Assembly (NCBI GenBank): GCA_027487555.1
Contig: JAIYDI010000050.1
Span: 105,112 to 169,111, forward strand
Length of the DNA stretch: 64,000 bases
Source of the DNA: Hyphomicrobiales bacterium
GTDB lineage: Bacteria > Pseudomonadota > Alphaproteobacteria > Rhizobiales > Devosiaceae
Direction of reading: 5' to 3'
How positions within the stretch are numbered: position 1 is the stretch's first letter; each line of letters begins with the position of its first letter. The notes below the pieces were generated by a model. It had not been told where the DNA came from, ran no database searches, and saw nothing but the letters and a program-made list of their open reading frames with translations. This document shows positions 28,068-36,179 of this stretch, one piece after another. The translations under genes and the position numbers were made by a program.

Positions 28068-29057
28068 ATGGAATATCGCCGTCTCGGCAAGTCTGGCCTC
28101 AAGGTCAGCGAATTTTCCTTTGGCGCCTGGGTGACGTTCGCCAAGCAGGTGGGCGAGGACGACGCCGCCTCGCTGATGGGCTATGCCTATGACCAGGGCG
28201 TGAATTTCTTCGACAATGCCGAGGGCTACGAGGCCGGCAATGCGGAGATCGTCATGGGCGAGGCGCTGAAGGCGCTCAACTGGAGCCGCGACAGCTATGC
28301 GGTGAGCTCGAAAGTGTTCTGGGGCGGCGCCAAGCCGACACAGCGGGGGCTTTCGGCCAAGCATGTGACGGATGCGGCGCATGCGGCGCTCAGACGCCTG
28401 CAGGTTGACTATCTCGACCTGTATTTCTGCCACCGCCCGGATATCGACACGCCGATCGAAGAGACGGTGCGCGCGATGCACAACCTGATCACGCAGGGCA
28501 AGGTGCTCTACTGGGGCACGTCGGAATGGAGCGCGCAGCAGCTGACGGAGGCCTATGCGATCGCCCGGCAGGAGCATCTGACGCCGCCGACCATGGAGCA
28601 GCCGGAATATAACCTGTTCCGCCGCGAGAAGGTGGAAGCCGAGTTCGCCCCGCTCTACAGCCTGTTCGGGCTTGGCACCACGATCTGGTCGCCGCTCGCC
28701 TCGGGCATCCTCACCGGCAAGTACAATGACGGCGTTCCCTCCGACAGCCGCATGAACCTGCCCGGCTATGAGTGGCTCAAGGCCCGGCTCGACAGCGACA
28801 AGGGCAAGGATGAGCTGGCGAAGGTGAAGAAGCTGGCGCAGCTTTCGGACGAGGTCGGCATGCCGATCCACCATCTGGCGCTGCTGTGGTGCAATGCCAA
28901 TCCGAACGTGTCGACGGTGATTTTGGGCGCCTCGAAGCTGAGCCAGCTCAAGGACAATCTCGCCGCGCTCGCGCACAAGGCGAAGCTGACGCCGGACGTG
29001 CTTGCCGAGGTCGAAAAGATCGTGGGCAACAAGCCGTCCGCGCCGCAGCGGTTCTGA
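28068..29057 (+). CDS. Aldo/keto reductase (Kv-beta/YghZ-like)
   Basis: NADPH-dependent oxidoreductase of 329 residues, TIM-barrel. The catalytic tetrad is visible: Asp49 and Tyr54 in FFDNAEGYEAG, Lys82 in SSKVFWG and His122 in YFCHRPDID. The cofactor end carries VILGASKLSQLKDNL near residue 284. The sequence is closest to the group of voltage-gated K+ channel beta subunits and bacterial YghZ, which reduce small aldehydes such as methylglyoxal; the substrate here is not known. Divergent from the rimP operon, with a dyad operator in its promoter. Confidence 0.9.
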   Translation: MEYRRLGKSGLKVSEFSFGAWVTFAKQVGEDDAASLMGYAYDQGVNFFDNAEGYEAGNAEIVMGEALKALNWSRDSYAVSSKVFWGGAKPTQRGLSAKHVTDAAHAALRRLQVDYLDLYFCHRPDIDTPIEETVRAMHNLITQGKVLYWGTSEWSAQQLTEAYAIARQEHLTPPTMEQPEYNLFRREKVEAEFAPLYSLFGLGTTIWSPLASGILTGKYNDGVPSDSRMNLPGYEWLKARLDSDKGKDELAKVKKLAQLSDEVGMPIHHLALLWCNANPNVSTVILGASKLSQLKDNLAALAHKAKLTPDVLAEVEKIVGNKPSAPQRF

Positions 29058-29074
29058 GTTCGCGACTGCGAATG

Positions 29075-29115
29075 CCTCTTCCTCGTGCTTCGACAAGCTC
29101 AGCATGAGGAAGAGG
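29075..29115. repeat. Palindromic repeat family A, copy 3
   Basis: CCTCTTCCTC and GAGGAAGAGG are the outer arms of a 41-base near-perfect palindrome around the family core CTTCGACAAGCTCA. It lies 17 bases after the aldo-keto reductase stop and 15 bases before the end of the convergent SRAP gene, so it could stop transcription from both sides. Confidence 0.8.
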
Positions 29116-29130
29116 GGCACGGGCGAAGCG

Positions 29131-29886
29131 CTAGAACAAACTCCCCTGCCCGCCGCCCGAGGCCTGTTTCCTCGGGCGCGGCGGGCGGGAAGAGGCGTTT
29201 TCCGCCATTTCCTCGGGCGATAGCGGGCGGATCAGATCGGGGCCGTCGGCTTTCGTCGAGCCCACAGCCTTGCTGACCGGATGGTATTTCAGCAGTTCGG
29301 CCGGGAGGGGCAGCATGAGCTGCTCGGCCTGCTTGACCCCAACCTCGGCGGTATCGAGCCAGTCCTCGACAGCGGCAGGGCCGTTGAGGATCGCCGGCAT
29401 GCGATCGTGGATGGTGGCCATTTCGAGCACGGCGCCGACGGTGACGATCAGCGCCGTGTCCACCTCCTCGCCATTCGGGCCGGCCCATTGCGAATAGAGC
29501 CCGGCGAACAACATGGGGGAATCGTCCGCCATGGTGATGTAGTAGGGCTGCTTCTTGCCATCCTCGCCCGTCATCCACTCGAAATATCCTGACGCGGGAA
29601 CGATGCAGCGGGCATTCTTGACGGCAGTGCGGAAGCTCGGCTTCTCGGCCATGGTTTCCGACCGGGCGTTGATCAGCAACGAAAACTCGCGCGGGTCCTT
29701 CACCCAGCCCGGCACGAAGCCCCAGCGCACCAGCTGGATGGTCCGGCGGCCATTCTGCTGCCAGACCACGGCGATGGGTTGCGTCGGCGTGATATTGTAG
29801 CGCGGCGGCATCTCGATGGAATTGACCAGCCGGAACAGTTCCACCAGCATCTCGGGCGGCAGAGTCGCCGCGTAGCGTCCGCACAT
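29131..29886 (-). CDS. SRAP-domain protein (HMCES/YedK family)
   Basis: 251 residues from ATG 29886. Starts MCGRYAAT: after removal of Met, Cys2 is the residue that forms a thiazolidine crosslink with abasic sites in single-stranded DNA. Other family residues are visible: Asn in LLINARSETM (near 72), Glu in ASGYFEW (near 107) and His in TIHDRMPAIL (near 163). The role is shielding of abasic sites during replication. The C-terminal tail (about 225-251) is Pro/Arg/Gly-rich and probably disordered. Reading frame upstream of Cys2 is not part of the protein. Confidence 0.92.
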   Translation of the reverse strand: MCGRYAATLPPEMLVELFRLVNSIEMPPRYNITPTQPIAVVWQQNGRRTIQLVRWGFVPGWVKDPREFSLLINARSETMAEKPSFRTAVKNARCIVPASGYFEWMTGEDGKKQPYYITMADDSPMLFAGLYSQWAGPNGEEVDTALIVTVGAVLEMATIHDRMPAILNGPAAVEDWLDTAEVGVKQAEQLMLPLPAELLKYHPVSKAVGSTKADGPDLIRPLSPEEMAENASSRPPRPRKQASGGGQGSLF

Positions 29887-29955
29887 TTGGCGTTCGTCTC
29901 CTCTTTTACCCGAAACTAGGAAGATGGAGCCTGCGATGCAACAAAGGGAACGAGC

Positions 29956-30351
29956 ATGGTGCCCAATGCGGCAAGCGTGGCGCTGATCGAGGGTGAGCGC
30001 GTGCTGCTGATCCAGCGGGGCCGCGCGCCATGGCGTGGCATGTGGAGCCTGCCCGGTGGGCGGCTTGAGCCGGGCGAGGATGCCGAGACCTGCGCAACGC
30101 GCGAACTGAAGGAAGAGCTGGGGCTCGACGTCTATGCGCTGAGGCAGGTAACGCGGCTGCGGCTCGGCGACGATGGCAGGTTCCTGCTGCAGGTCTTCGC
30201 CACCGAGGCGTTCGAGGGCGAAGTCGTGCCGCAGGACGGAGAAATCTCGGCCTGGCGCATGGTGACGCGCGACCAGGCGGCGCTGCTGCCGACAACGCCG
30301 CATCTCAACGCGGTGCTTGGTGGCGCCTTTCGCCTGTTTGATCGGAGTTGA
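29956..30351 (+). CDS. Nudix hydrolase
   Basis: 131-residue Nudix hydrolase; cleaves a nucleoside diphosphate linked to some other group. The complete Nudix box is at about residues 34-56 (GGRLEPGEDAET..RELKEELGL), fitting G-x5-E-x7-RE-U-x-EE-x-GU. The first strand, SVALIEGERVLLIQRG, and the following WSLPGG are typical of the ADP-ribose or MutT-like subgroups; the substrate cannot be assigned. Starts 69 bases from the divergent SRAP gene and is followed six bases later by the TIGR02301 gene. Confidence 0.9.
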   Translation: MVPNAASVALIEGERVLLIQRGRAPWRGMWSLPGGRLEPGEDAETCATRELKEELGLDVYALRQVTRLRLGDDGRFLLQVFATEAFEGEVVPQDGEISAWRMVTRDQAALLPTTPHLNAVLGGAFRLFDRS

Positions 30352-30357
30352 GGGTCG

Positions 30358-30750
30358 ATGCGGCTTGGGGTAGCAAGGGACATGCGCTTTATCCCCCTCA
30401 TTGCGGTGCTGATTTTCGTCCTGTCGCTTGGCGCGGTGCGGGCCGTTGACCCGCCCTATCAGGCGCAGATGGAGCGGCTGGCCGAGACACTTGGCAGCCT
30501 GTATTTCCTTGAACCGCTATGCCGGGGGAAGGACGCTTCCGACTGGCGGGCGGAAATGAGCCAGCTGATCGAACTGGACCAGCCCGACGACGACCGGAAG
30601 CAGCGCCTAGCCGGTGCGTTCAACGATGGATATTCAGCCTATGGCCGGCTTTACCGCAACTGCACGGTGTCAGCATCCGAGGCGCTGGCGCGGCTGATGG
30701 CCGAAGCCCAGCAGATCGCCCGGGAAATCCACACCCGTTACGCCGAGTAG
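30358..30750 (+). CDS. Exported protein, TIGR02301 family
   Basis: 130 residues of the alphaproteobacterial TIGR02301 family; function unknown. The N-terminus holds a signal peptide (about 1-29, MRFIPLIAVLIFVLSLGAVRA after a short basic lead). The mature part has the family pattern: MERLAETLGSLYFLEPLC (Cys near 58), WRAEMSQLIELD, FNDGYSAYGRLYRNCT (Cys near 101) and AREIHTRYAE at the end; the two cysteines likely pair. ATG 30358 has a GAGGG site four bases upstream; ATG 30382 is an alternative. It follows the Nudix gene by six bases, a pairing common in rhizobia. Confidence 0.82.
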   Translation: MRLGVARDMRFIPLIAVLIFVLSLGAVRAVDPPYQAQMERLAETLGSLYFLEPLCRGKDASDWRAEMSQLIELDQPDDDRKQRLAGAFNDGYSAYGRLYRNCTVSASEALARLMAEAQQIAREIHTRYAE

Positions 30751-30860
30751 CGGCAGGGTTGACCAGACCCGTCCCGATTAACGACGATTGACAGTGCTGC
30801 GTTAACCTTTTGATTAGGTCTAGCGCGCGGGGATCACCGTGACGTGATAGGCCGAGTCGC

Positions 30861-31139
30861 ATGAAGCTGATGAAATCCCTGATGGCACGAACCGAAATCT
30901 CCGGGCTGGCCGAAGAGGCCAGCGCCGAGCGGCAGCTTGCGCTCGAGTATATCGCGGAGTGCTGGAACGATGCCGAAGATGACGGCATCACCGAGGATGC
31001 GCTCGCGCATGCGAGCCTTTTCGCGGCGTTGGCGGCGTTGGTCGAACAGCACGGGGAAACTGCCACGGCAGCACTGATCGAGACCTTGCCGGACCGCATT
31101 CGCGCCGGCGACTACAACCTCTATCGCAGCCTGCAGTAG
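30861..31139 (+). CDS. Small hypothetical protein
   Basis: 92 residues, acidic and alpha-helical (for example EEASAERQLALEYIAECWND and ASLFAALAALVEQHG). No signal peptide, membrane helix or recognised family. Three in-frame ATGs at codons 1, 4 and 8 leave the start uncertain, and the ribosome site is weak. The upstream 110 bases hold TTAAC at 30778-30782 and GTTAACC at 30801-30807, each resembling half of a CtrA box. It ends 11 bases from the convergent dihydroorotase gene. Confidence 0.55.
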   Translation: MKLMKSLMARTEISGLAEEASAERQLALEYIAECWNDAEDDGITEDALAHASLFAALAALVEQHGETATAALIETLPDRIRAGDYNLYRSLQ

Positions 31140-31150
31140 CTTTGCCTGAC

Positions 31151-32473
31151 CTAGAGCGCTTCGAGAAAGCGCATGGGCTGGCCCTGTGCGGGTGTGACCA
31201 GCTCGTTTTCCCACATCACCTTGTGTCCGCGCACGATGGTGCCCACCGGCCAGCCGGTGACCGAAACGCCGTGATAGGGTGTCCAGCCGACGCGGCTTTT
31301 CACCCAGTCATTGGTGATGGTTTCGGTGCGCTTCATGTCGACAATGGTGAGATCGGCATCGTAGCCCACCGCGATGCGCCCCTTGTTGGCGATGCCGAAC
31401 AGCCGGTTGGGGCCATGGCTCGTCATGTCGACGAAGCGCTCGAGGCTCAACCGGCCCTTGTTGACATGGTCGAGCATGGTGGGAACGAGCGTCTGCACGC
31501 CGGTCATGCCGGAATGCGAGCCGGGATAGGCATGGTTCTTTTCGTCGCGCGTGTGCGGCGCGTGATCGGACCCAAGAATATCGGCGACGCCGTTGGCCAC
31601 GCCAGCCCATATGCCCTCGCGATGCAGGGCATCGCGCACCGGCGGGTTCATCTGCACATAGGTGCCGAGGCGGGTATAGGCGGTTTCATCGAGGGTAAGA
31701 TGGTGCGGCGTGACCTCGACGGACGCCACATCCTTGTGGGCGGCCAGATAGACCATTTCGTCGGCGGTTGAAATGTGGAGCACGTGGATGCGCTTGCCGG
31801 TCTTCCGCGCAAGGCCGACAAGCCGACGCGTGGAGCGCATGGCGGTTTCCACATCGCGCCAGACCGGATGCGAGGACGGATCGCCCGGTATGCGGAACGA
31901 CTTCCGCTCCTCGAGCCGGTACTCGTCCTCGGAATGGAAGGCAGCGCGGCGGGCAATGGCGCGGAGAATGGCCTCGACGCCATCGTCATCGGCGACGAGC
32001 AGCGAACCGGTGGAGGAGCCCATGAACACCTTGACCCCAGCGCAGCCGGGCAGGCGCTCGAGCGCGGGCAGGTCGGCGACATTGTCGTGCGTGCCGCCAA
32101 TATAGAAGGCGAAGTCGCAATGCATGCGGCGCGTGCCAAGGCGGATCTTCTCCTCGAAGGTCTCGCGCGTGGTGGTGAGCGGGTTGGTATTGGGCATTTC
32201 GAAGACGCCGGTGACGCCGCCCATCACCGCCGAGAGGGAACCCGATTCCAGATCTTCCTTGTGGATGAGGCCGGGCTCGCGGAAATGCACCTGCGTATCG
32301 ATGACGCCGGGAAGAATGTGGAGCCCGGTGCAATCGACGATCTCGCCGGCATCGGCCTGGCCCAGATCGCCAAGGGCGACGATGCGGCCGTCGCGCACCC
32401 CGATATCGGCGCGATGGAGACCATCATGATTGGCGACGGTGCCGTTCTTGAAGATCGTCTCGTACTGCGCCAT
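31151..32473 (-). CDS. pyrC: Dihydroorotase
   Basis: Amidohydrolase that closes carbamoyl aspartate to dihydroorotate in pyrimidine synthesis. 440 residues from ATG 32473. Metal-binding segments are visible: IDTQVHFREPG at 58-68, the Lys of VKVFMGSSTG (near 150), HISTADEM (near 235), and SDHAPHTRDEK (near 313). The usual first His of D-x-H-x-H is Gln61; this variant is known in a subgroup of bacterial dihydroorotases. A related amidohydrolase such as allantoinase is less likely because of the FREPG and DHAPH motifs. Divergent from ygfZ. Confidence 0.88.
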   Translation of the reverse strand: MAQYETIFKNGTVANHDGLHRADIGVRDGRIVALGDLGQADAGEIVDCTGLHILPGVIDTQVHFREPGLIHKEDLESGSLSAVMGGVTGVFEMPNTNPLTTTRETFEEKIRLGTRRMHCDFAFYIGGTHDNVADLPALERLPGCAGVKVFMGSSTGSLLVADDDGVEAILRAIARRAAFHSEDEYRLEERKSFRIPGDPSSHPVWRDVETAMRSTRRLVGLARKTGKRIHVLHISTADEMVYLAAHKDVASVEVTPHHLTLDETAYTRLGTYVQMNPPVRDALHREGIWAGVANGVADILGSDHAPHTRDEKNHAYPGSHSGMTGVQTLVPTMLDHVNKGRLSLERFVDMTSHGPNRLFGIANKGRIAVGYDADLTIVDMKRTETITNDWVKSRVGWTPYHGVSVTGWPVGTIVRGHKVMWENELVTPAQGQPMRFLEAL

Positions 32474-32521
32474 GTCTCGTGCTCCGGCTCCATCCATTGC
32501 CGGGTTTAGCGGAAGAGACTC

Positions 32522-33352
32522 ATGCCCACAATCAGGCTGCAGCGGCGCGCCCTCGCCAAGTTCTCGGGTCCGGAGGCGGAAAAGCTGCTGGACGACACGC
32601 TGACCGGACGGATGCAGATGGCGGCTGGCAGCCTCGCGCCCTGGGCGCTGCTCAGTCCGCAGGGCAAGGTACAGGCCGAGGGGCTCGCCTATCGCAATAC
32701 GGATGGCAGCTATTGGCTCGATTTCGACCGCGAGGTGGCCGACAGCTTTTTGAAGCGCATGAAAATGTATCGCCTGCGCGCCAAGGTGGAGATTGCCGAC
32801 CTGCGCGCGAGCCATGTGCTGGGTTGGAGCGCGGAGCCCGTCACCGGCGGCGTTGCCGACCCGCGCAGGCCAGATCTCGGGTTCCGCGTCATCGCGCCCG
32901 TCGAAGCGGCGACGGCGTGGAGTGAGGACACGAGCGGCAGGGACCGGGCCAGGATCGACGCCGGCATTCTCGAACTCGGGCCGGATTATGGGCCGGACAG
33001 CCAGTTTGCCCATGATGTCGGGCTCGACCTGCTCAATGGCATCGACTTCGTCAAGGGCTGCTATATCGGGCAGGAAGTGGTGAGCAGGATGAAGCATCGC
33101 GGCACGGCACGACGGCGGCCGGTGGTGGTTTCGGGCATAGTCGGCCAGCCTCCGGCGGGCACGCCGATTCTGGCATCGGGCCGCGATGCCGGGGCAATCG
33201 GGCAGGTCGCCGACGGCCGCGCGCTGGCGATCGTGCGGCTGGACCGGGTGACAGACCTGGCTGTTGTGACGGTGGACGGCGCGCCGGTGACACTGAGCCT
33301 GCCCGGTTGGGCGACGTATGGTTTCGGCGAGGGGGACGGGGAAGAGGCGTGA
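32522..33352 (+). CDS. ygfZ: Folate-binding YgfZ/GcvT-like protein
   Basis: 276-residue protein of the YgfZ/IBA57 family, which uses tetrahydrofolate and supports assembly or repair of certain Fe-S enzymes such as MiaB. The diagnostic signature KGCYIGQEVVSRMKHRG is at about 178-194, with the conserved Cys180. The N-terminus (LLSPQGKVQAEGLAY) is the usual folate-binding half. It is divergent from the dihydroorotase gene, 48 bases apart. A miaB gene lies 15 kb further on. Confidence 0.9.
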   Translation: MPTIRLQRRALAKFSGPEAEKLLDDTLTGRMQMAAGSLAPWALLSPQGKVQAEGLAYRNTDGSYWLDFDREVADSFLKRMKMYRLRAKVEIADLRASHVLGWSAEPVTGGVADPRRPDLGFRVIAPVEAATAWSEDTSGRDRARIDAGILELGPDYGPDSQFAHDVGLDLLNGIDFVKGCYIGQEVVSRMKHRGTARRRPVVVSGIVGQPPAGTPILASGRDAGAIGQVADGRALAIVRLDRVTDLAVVTVDGAPVTLSLPGWATYGFGEGDGEEA

Positions 33353-33455
33353 ATGGTGAAAAGATGCGCGGTTCGCCTGTCACCCGCCAGAGTACCACGG
33401 TGAGCCCCACAAAAATGGCGAATCACTTGCCCCATCGCTAGCTTCGCCGCGGGCG

Positions 33456-33519
33456 GGAGCGCTTCAAGGTAGACTGGCAACGGTTTTCCGGTTCGGAAGC
33501 GCGACAAACTAGGGCTTGG
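33456..33519. repeat. Dispersed repeat family B, partial copy 6 (inverted)
   Basis: Reading the minus strand, the second half of the family B element is recognisable: AAGCCCTAGTTTGTCGCGC, then TTCCGAACCGGAAAAC and an end in GAAGCGCTCCC. The first hairpin is missing. It ends nine bases before the ATG of the HD hydrolase gene, so that gene's leader contains the element. Confidence 0.6.
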
Positions 33520-33528
33520 GCGGCGGCG

Positions 33529-34143
33529 ATGGCGAAGACCAGTCAACGGGCATGGCAGCGGATGCTGAGCGGACGGCGGCTCGATCTGCTCGACCCCTCG
33601 CCGCTCGACGTCGAACTCACCGACATTGCGCATGGCCTCGCCCGCGTGGCCCGGTGGAACGGCCAGACGCAGGGCGACTACCCGTTTTCAGTGGCGCAGC
33701 ACTCGGTTCTGGTGCTCGAGATCTTCAAGGCGCTCGACCCTGAGACGCCGCCGCGCGATCAGCTCTATGCCGTGCTGCATGACGCGCCTGAATATGTGAT
33801 GGGCGACATCATCTCGCCCTTCAAGGCGGCGATGGGCGGCAACTACAAGGAGGTAGAGAACCGCCTGCTGGGCGCTGTGCACCTGAGGTTTGCACTGACT
33901 GCGACGCCGCCAGCCGCGCTCAACAAGGCCATCAAGAAGGCGGATCGCGAAGCGGCCTATCTCGAGGCGGTGCATCTTGCCGGGTTCGAGGTGGCGGAGG
34001 CACGGCGCTATTTCGGCGAGCCGAGCCTGGCGGTCTACGAGTTCGAGGGGTTCGGGCAATTGATCCGGCCATGGCCGACGCGCGAAGCGCATGACCGCTT
34101 CGTTGCCGCGGTGGAAAGCCTCAGTGCCGCGATCATCGGGTGA
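33529..34143 (+). CDS. HD-domain phosphohydrolase (YfbR-like)
   Basis: 204-residue HD-superfamily metal-dependent phosphohydrolase. Metal ligands are visible: His in FSVAQHSVLVLEIF (near 58), the HD pair in VLHDAPEYVMGD (near 84-85), and a later Asp in KKADREAAYLEA (near 143). The sequence resembles YfbR-type 5'-nucleotidases and related predicted hydrolases; the true substrate is unknown. The leader includes a family B repeat and no strong ribosome site is seen, so the start is probable rather than certain. Confidence 0.82.
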   Translation: MAKTSQRAWQRMLSGRRLDLLDPSPLDVELTDIAHGLARVARWNGQTQGDYPFSVAQHSVLVLEIFKALDPETPPRDQLYAVLHDAPEYVMGDIISPFKAAMGGNYKEVENRLLGAVHLRFALTATPPAALNKAIKKADREAAYLEAVHLAGFEVAEARRYFGEPSLAVYEFEGFGQLIRPWPTREAHDRFVAAVESLSAAIIG

Positions 34144-34164
34144 GGCGCGGCCTGACCGAAGCCG

Positions 34165-34180
34165 TTAAATTAAGCTTAAC
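34165..34180 (+). promoter_or_regulatory. CtrA-type box (TTAA-N7-TTAAC)
   Basis: TTAA at 34165-34168, seven bases, then TTAAC at 34176-34180: an exact match to the full CtrA site described in Caulobacter and rhizobia. A second half-site, TTAACCAT on the minus strand, lies at 34224-34231. Both are upstream of the GTG start at 34255, so the downstream gene may be under cell-cycle control. Confidence 0.55.
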
Positions 34181-34254
34181 GCGCGTTCCATTTTGACCCA
34201 GGTCGCCCCGTTATGGTTGATGGATGGTTAATCCATCGCCGGCGAGGACGACCC

Positions 34255-34719
34255 GTGACCCCGAGAACCCGCACCATTTTGCTGACTGCCGCGAGCTTCA
34301 CGCTGGTTGCTGCCGTGCTGGCATCTCCGGCCTGGCTGCCTGCCTTGGCCGCGACCTCTGAGCCGGTCAGCACGCTCGCCGCGCAGGCGATCGACATCTT
34401 CACGCCGCCGCCGCCGGACTACAGTCGGCTGATCAGGCGCAGCTACCAGGTGGCACCGTCGGTTTCGACAGAGCCGATCCGGCAGTCGGTGGTGCGAAAG
34501 ATCGAGGCCGGCCGAATCACGGATGTCGTGGTGACCGAGACAGCGACCGGCGTCTATTCATCAGACGGGCTTGCCAATGCGCATGTGAACTACCCCGGTA
34601 TCCGAGTGACGGACGAGCTGATCGCGCCCATCGAGATCGCGCTGATGATCAATGGCGAATGGATCACCCGCCCGGCGTTGACCGCGGGCTCAATCGTCAG
34701 TTGGCCGGCAAAGAACTAA
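34255..34719 (+). CDS. Hypothetical exported protein with CtrA-type upstream site
   Basis: 154 residues from GTG 34255, which has GAGGA six bases upstream; the earlier ATG at 34213 would place the CtrA half-site inside the gene. The N-terminus (TPRTRTILLTAASFTLVAAV) is a signal peptide or anchor, cleaved perhaps after ALAATSE. The mature part has a proline-rich linker (FTPPPPDYS) and a beta-rich region (residues 70-150) without a recognised family. Function unknown. It ends right at a family B repeat, convergent with the LpoA-like gene. Confidence 0.6.
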   Translation: MTPRTRTILLTAASFTLVAAVLASPAWLPALAATSEPVSTLAAQAIDIFTPPPPDYSRLIRRSYQVAPSVSTEPIRQSVVRKIEAGRITDVVVTETATGVYSSDGLANAHVNYPGIRVTDELIAPIEIALMINGEWITRPALTAGSIVSWPAKN

Positions 34720-34823
34720 AGCGCCCCAGAGCGCTTTGGGGAAGTGTTGCATGACTCTTCCGCTTCGAAGGCGCGACAAGCAGCCACCTGGGTCATTTCA
34801 ACGTTTCAGCCAAAGCGTGAAAT
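34720..34823. repeat. Dispersed two-hairpin repeat family B, copy 5 (inverted)
   Basis: The minus strand reads TTTCACGCTTTGGCTGAAAC, then GTTGAAATGA, CTTGTCGCG, TTCGAAGCGGAAGAGTC, and GCAACACTTCCC, matching 39124-39225 in order. It fills the gap between two convergent genes. The end next to 34719 has its own stem (GCGCCCCAGAGCG region with AAAGCGC). Confidence 0.7.
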
Positions 34824-34826
34824 AGC

Positions 34827-36056
34827 CTAGAATTTCTTAGGCGCGTCCTCGGCAACGCTGGTGCCTCCGACCGAGACCTGTCGGATGGCGAGGGCGAACT
34901 CGCTGCGGCCATCGGCAAAGAAGCGGAACACGCCATCGCGGCCACTGAAGCCGGACGCCGAGGTGAGGAGCGCTGCGCCATAAGGCGGCGACGCCTTCGA
35001 CAGCGGCGCGGCATTGGCGAGGATGGTCGCCGTATAGGCGAGCGTCACGAAGGGATGCGGCACGCTGCCAAACTTCGCCTGATACTCCGCAGACAGCGAG
35101 GCCAGCCCCGACTCATCCACCGCGGGGAAGATGGCGCCGGCGAGCGAGGTGGCGTTGGCAATTGTCGCATCGTTGTTCCAGTCGGCGGAGCCGATGATCT
35201 GCACAGTGCCGGCCGCAACGCCCCCTTCCGCCAGCAGATTGCCAATCGATGGCGCCGTGGCACGATCGGGAAGGAAGAGCGAGTCGACCTGTCCGGCCGT
35301 CAGAAGCGGGACAAGCTGCGCCACGACATTGCGCGCCTCGGCTTCGGAGGTGAAATTGTAGAAGGCGCGGGCCCCGAGCCCGAGATCGGCCAGCGACTGG
35401 CGGAAGGCGCCCTCCTGGATGCGGCCGAAATCGGTACTGGGAAAGACGCCGGCAAAGGCCTTCTTGCCGAGCTTCTTGGCATACCCCAGCGTGCGGCGCG
35501 TCTCTGTCTCGGGCAGAACGTTGAGCAGGTAAACACCGGGAGAAGCGGCGCCTGAATTGTTCGAGAACCCGATGAGTGGAATGGCGGCGGCCTTCGCCAC
35601 CTGCCCCGCGGCTGTCACCTGATCGGCGCGGAGCGGCCCGAGGACGAGGCTCACGCCGCGTGACACGGCGGCCGTGGCAGCCTCAGCAGCGCCGGCAGCG
35701 GTGGCGCCGGTATCGAAGACATTGAGGGTGATGTTCTCGCTGAGATTGGCGCTCTGGGAGATGAACGCCATGGCAAGATCCGCGGCGTTCAGCATCGAGG
35801 TGCCGACGCCGACGATCGCGGCATCGCCCGAAAGCGGCAGCAGCAGCGCCACCTGTACGGGCCCGGTGCCGATGGTGCGACCGGCAACCGGCGCCACGGC
35901 CGTGCCCGTGCCCGTGCCCTGCGACAGGTTGGCGCCGGTTCCGCGCGAAAAGCCGGCGAAATCGAAACTTCCCGTCGTGCAGGCGGCGAGCAGCGAACTG
36001 ACCCCGGCCGAAAGCGCGCCGAGGGCGAAGGTCCTGCGTCGGATATGGTGCGCCAA
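34827..36056 (-). CDS. Penicillin-binding protein activator-like lipoprotein (LpoA-type, Peripla_BP_6 fold)
   Basis: 409-residue lipoprotein. A twin-Arg-like start and hydrophobic stretch lead to the lipobox LLAACTTG, with the acyl Cys at residue 26. The mature part has the two-lobed periplasmic-binding fold of the amino-acid/LpoA group: VQVALLLPLSGDAAIVGVG (about 67-85), VLGPLRADQV (about 137-146) and FVTLAYTATILAN near 340. It is divergent from rsmI-yraN, exactly as lpoA is in E. coli, which supports a role in activating peptidoglycan synthases rather than in transport; this is inference from position. Confidence 0.8.
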   Translation of the reverse strand: MAHHIRRRTFALGALSAGVSSLLAACTTGSFDFAGFSRGTGANLSQGTGTGTAVAPVAGRTIGTGPVQVALLLPLSGDAAIVGVGTSMLNAADLAMAFISQSANLSENITLNVFDTGATAAGAAEAATAAVSRGVSLVLGPLRADQVTAAGQVAKAAAIPLIGFSNNSGAASPGVYLLNVLPETETRRTLGYAKKLGKKAFAGVFPSTDFGRIQEGAFRQSLADLGLGARAFYNFTSEAEARNVVAQLVPLLTAGQVDSLFLPDRATAPSIGNLLAEGGVAAGTVQIIGSADWNNDATIANATSLAGAIFPAVDESGLASLSAEYQAKFGSVPHPFVTLAYTATILANAAPLSKASPPYGAALLTSASGFSGRDGVFRFFADGRSEFALAIRQVSVGGTSVAEDAPKKF

Positions 36057-36179
36057 GTTCCCCTCCCCTGCATCCGTCCGGTCGGCGAGGTTGCGCGAAC
36101 GGATCAGCCGTCTATACGCTCTTCGCTGCCGGCCATAAAGTGCGGGCGGCTACGATGCGTTAACCCTGGGGCACAAGCA

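Noticed and set aside
27992..28192. An alternative plus-strand start for the aldo-keto reductase upstream of 28068
   Set aside because: The frame lies elsewhere and the AKR family start MEYRRLGKSGLKVS is exact at 28068.
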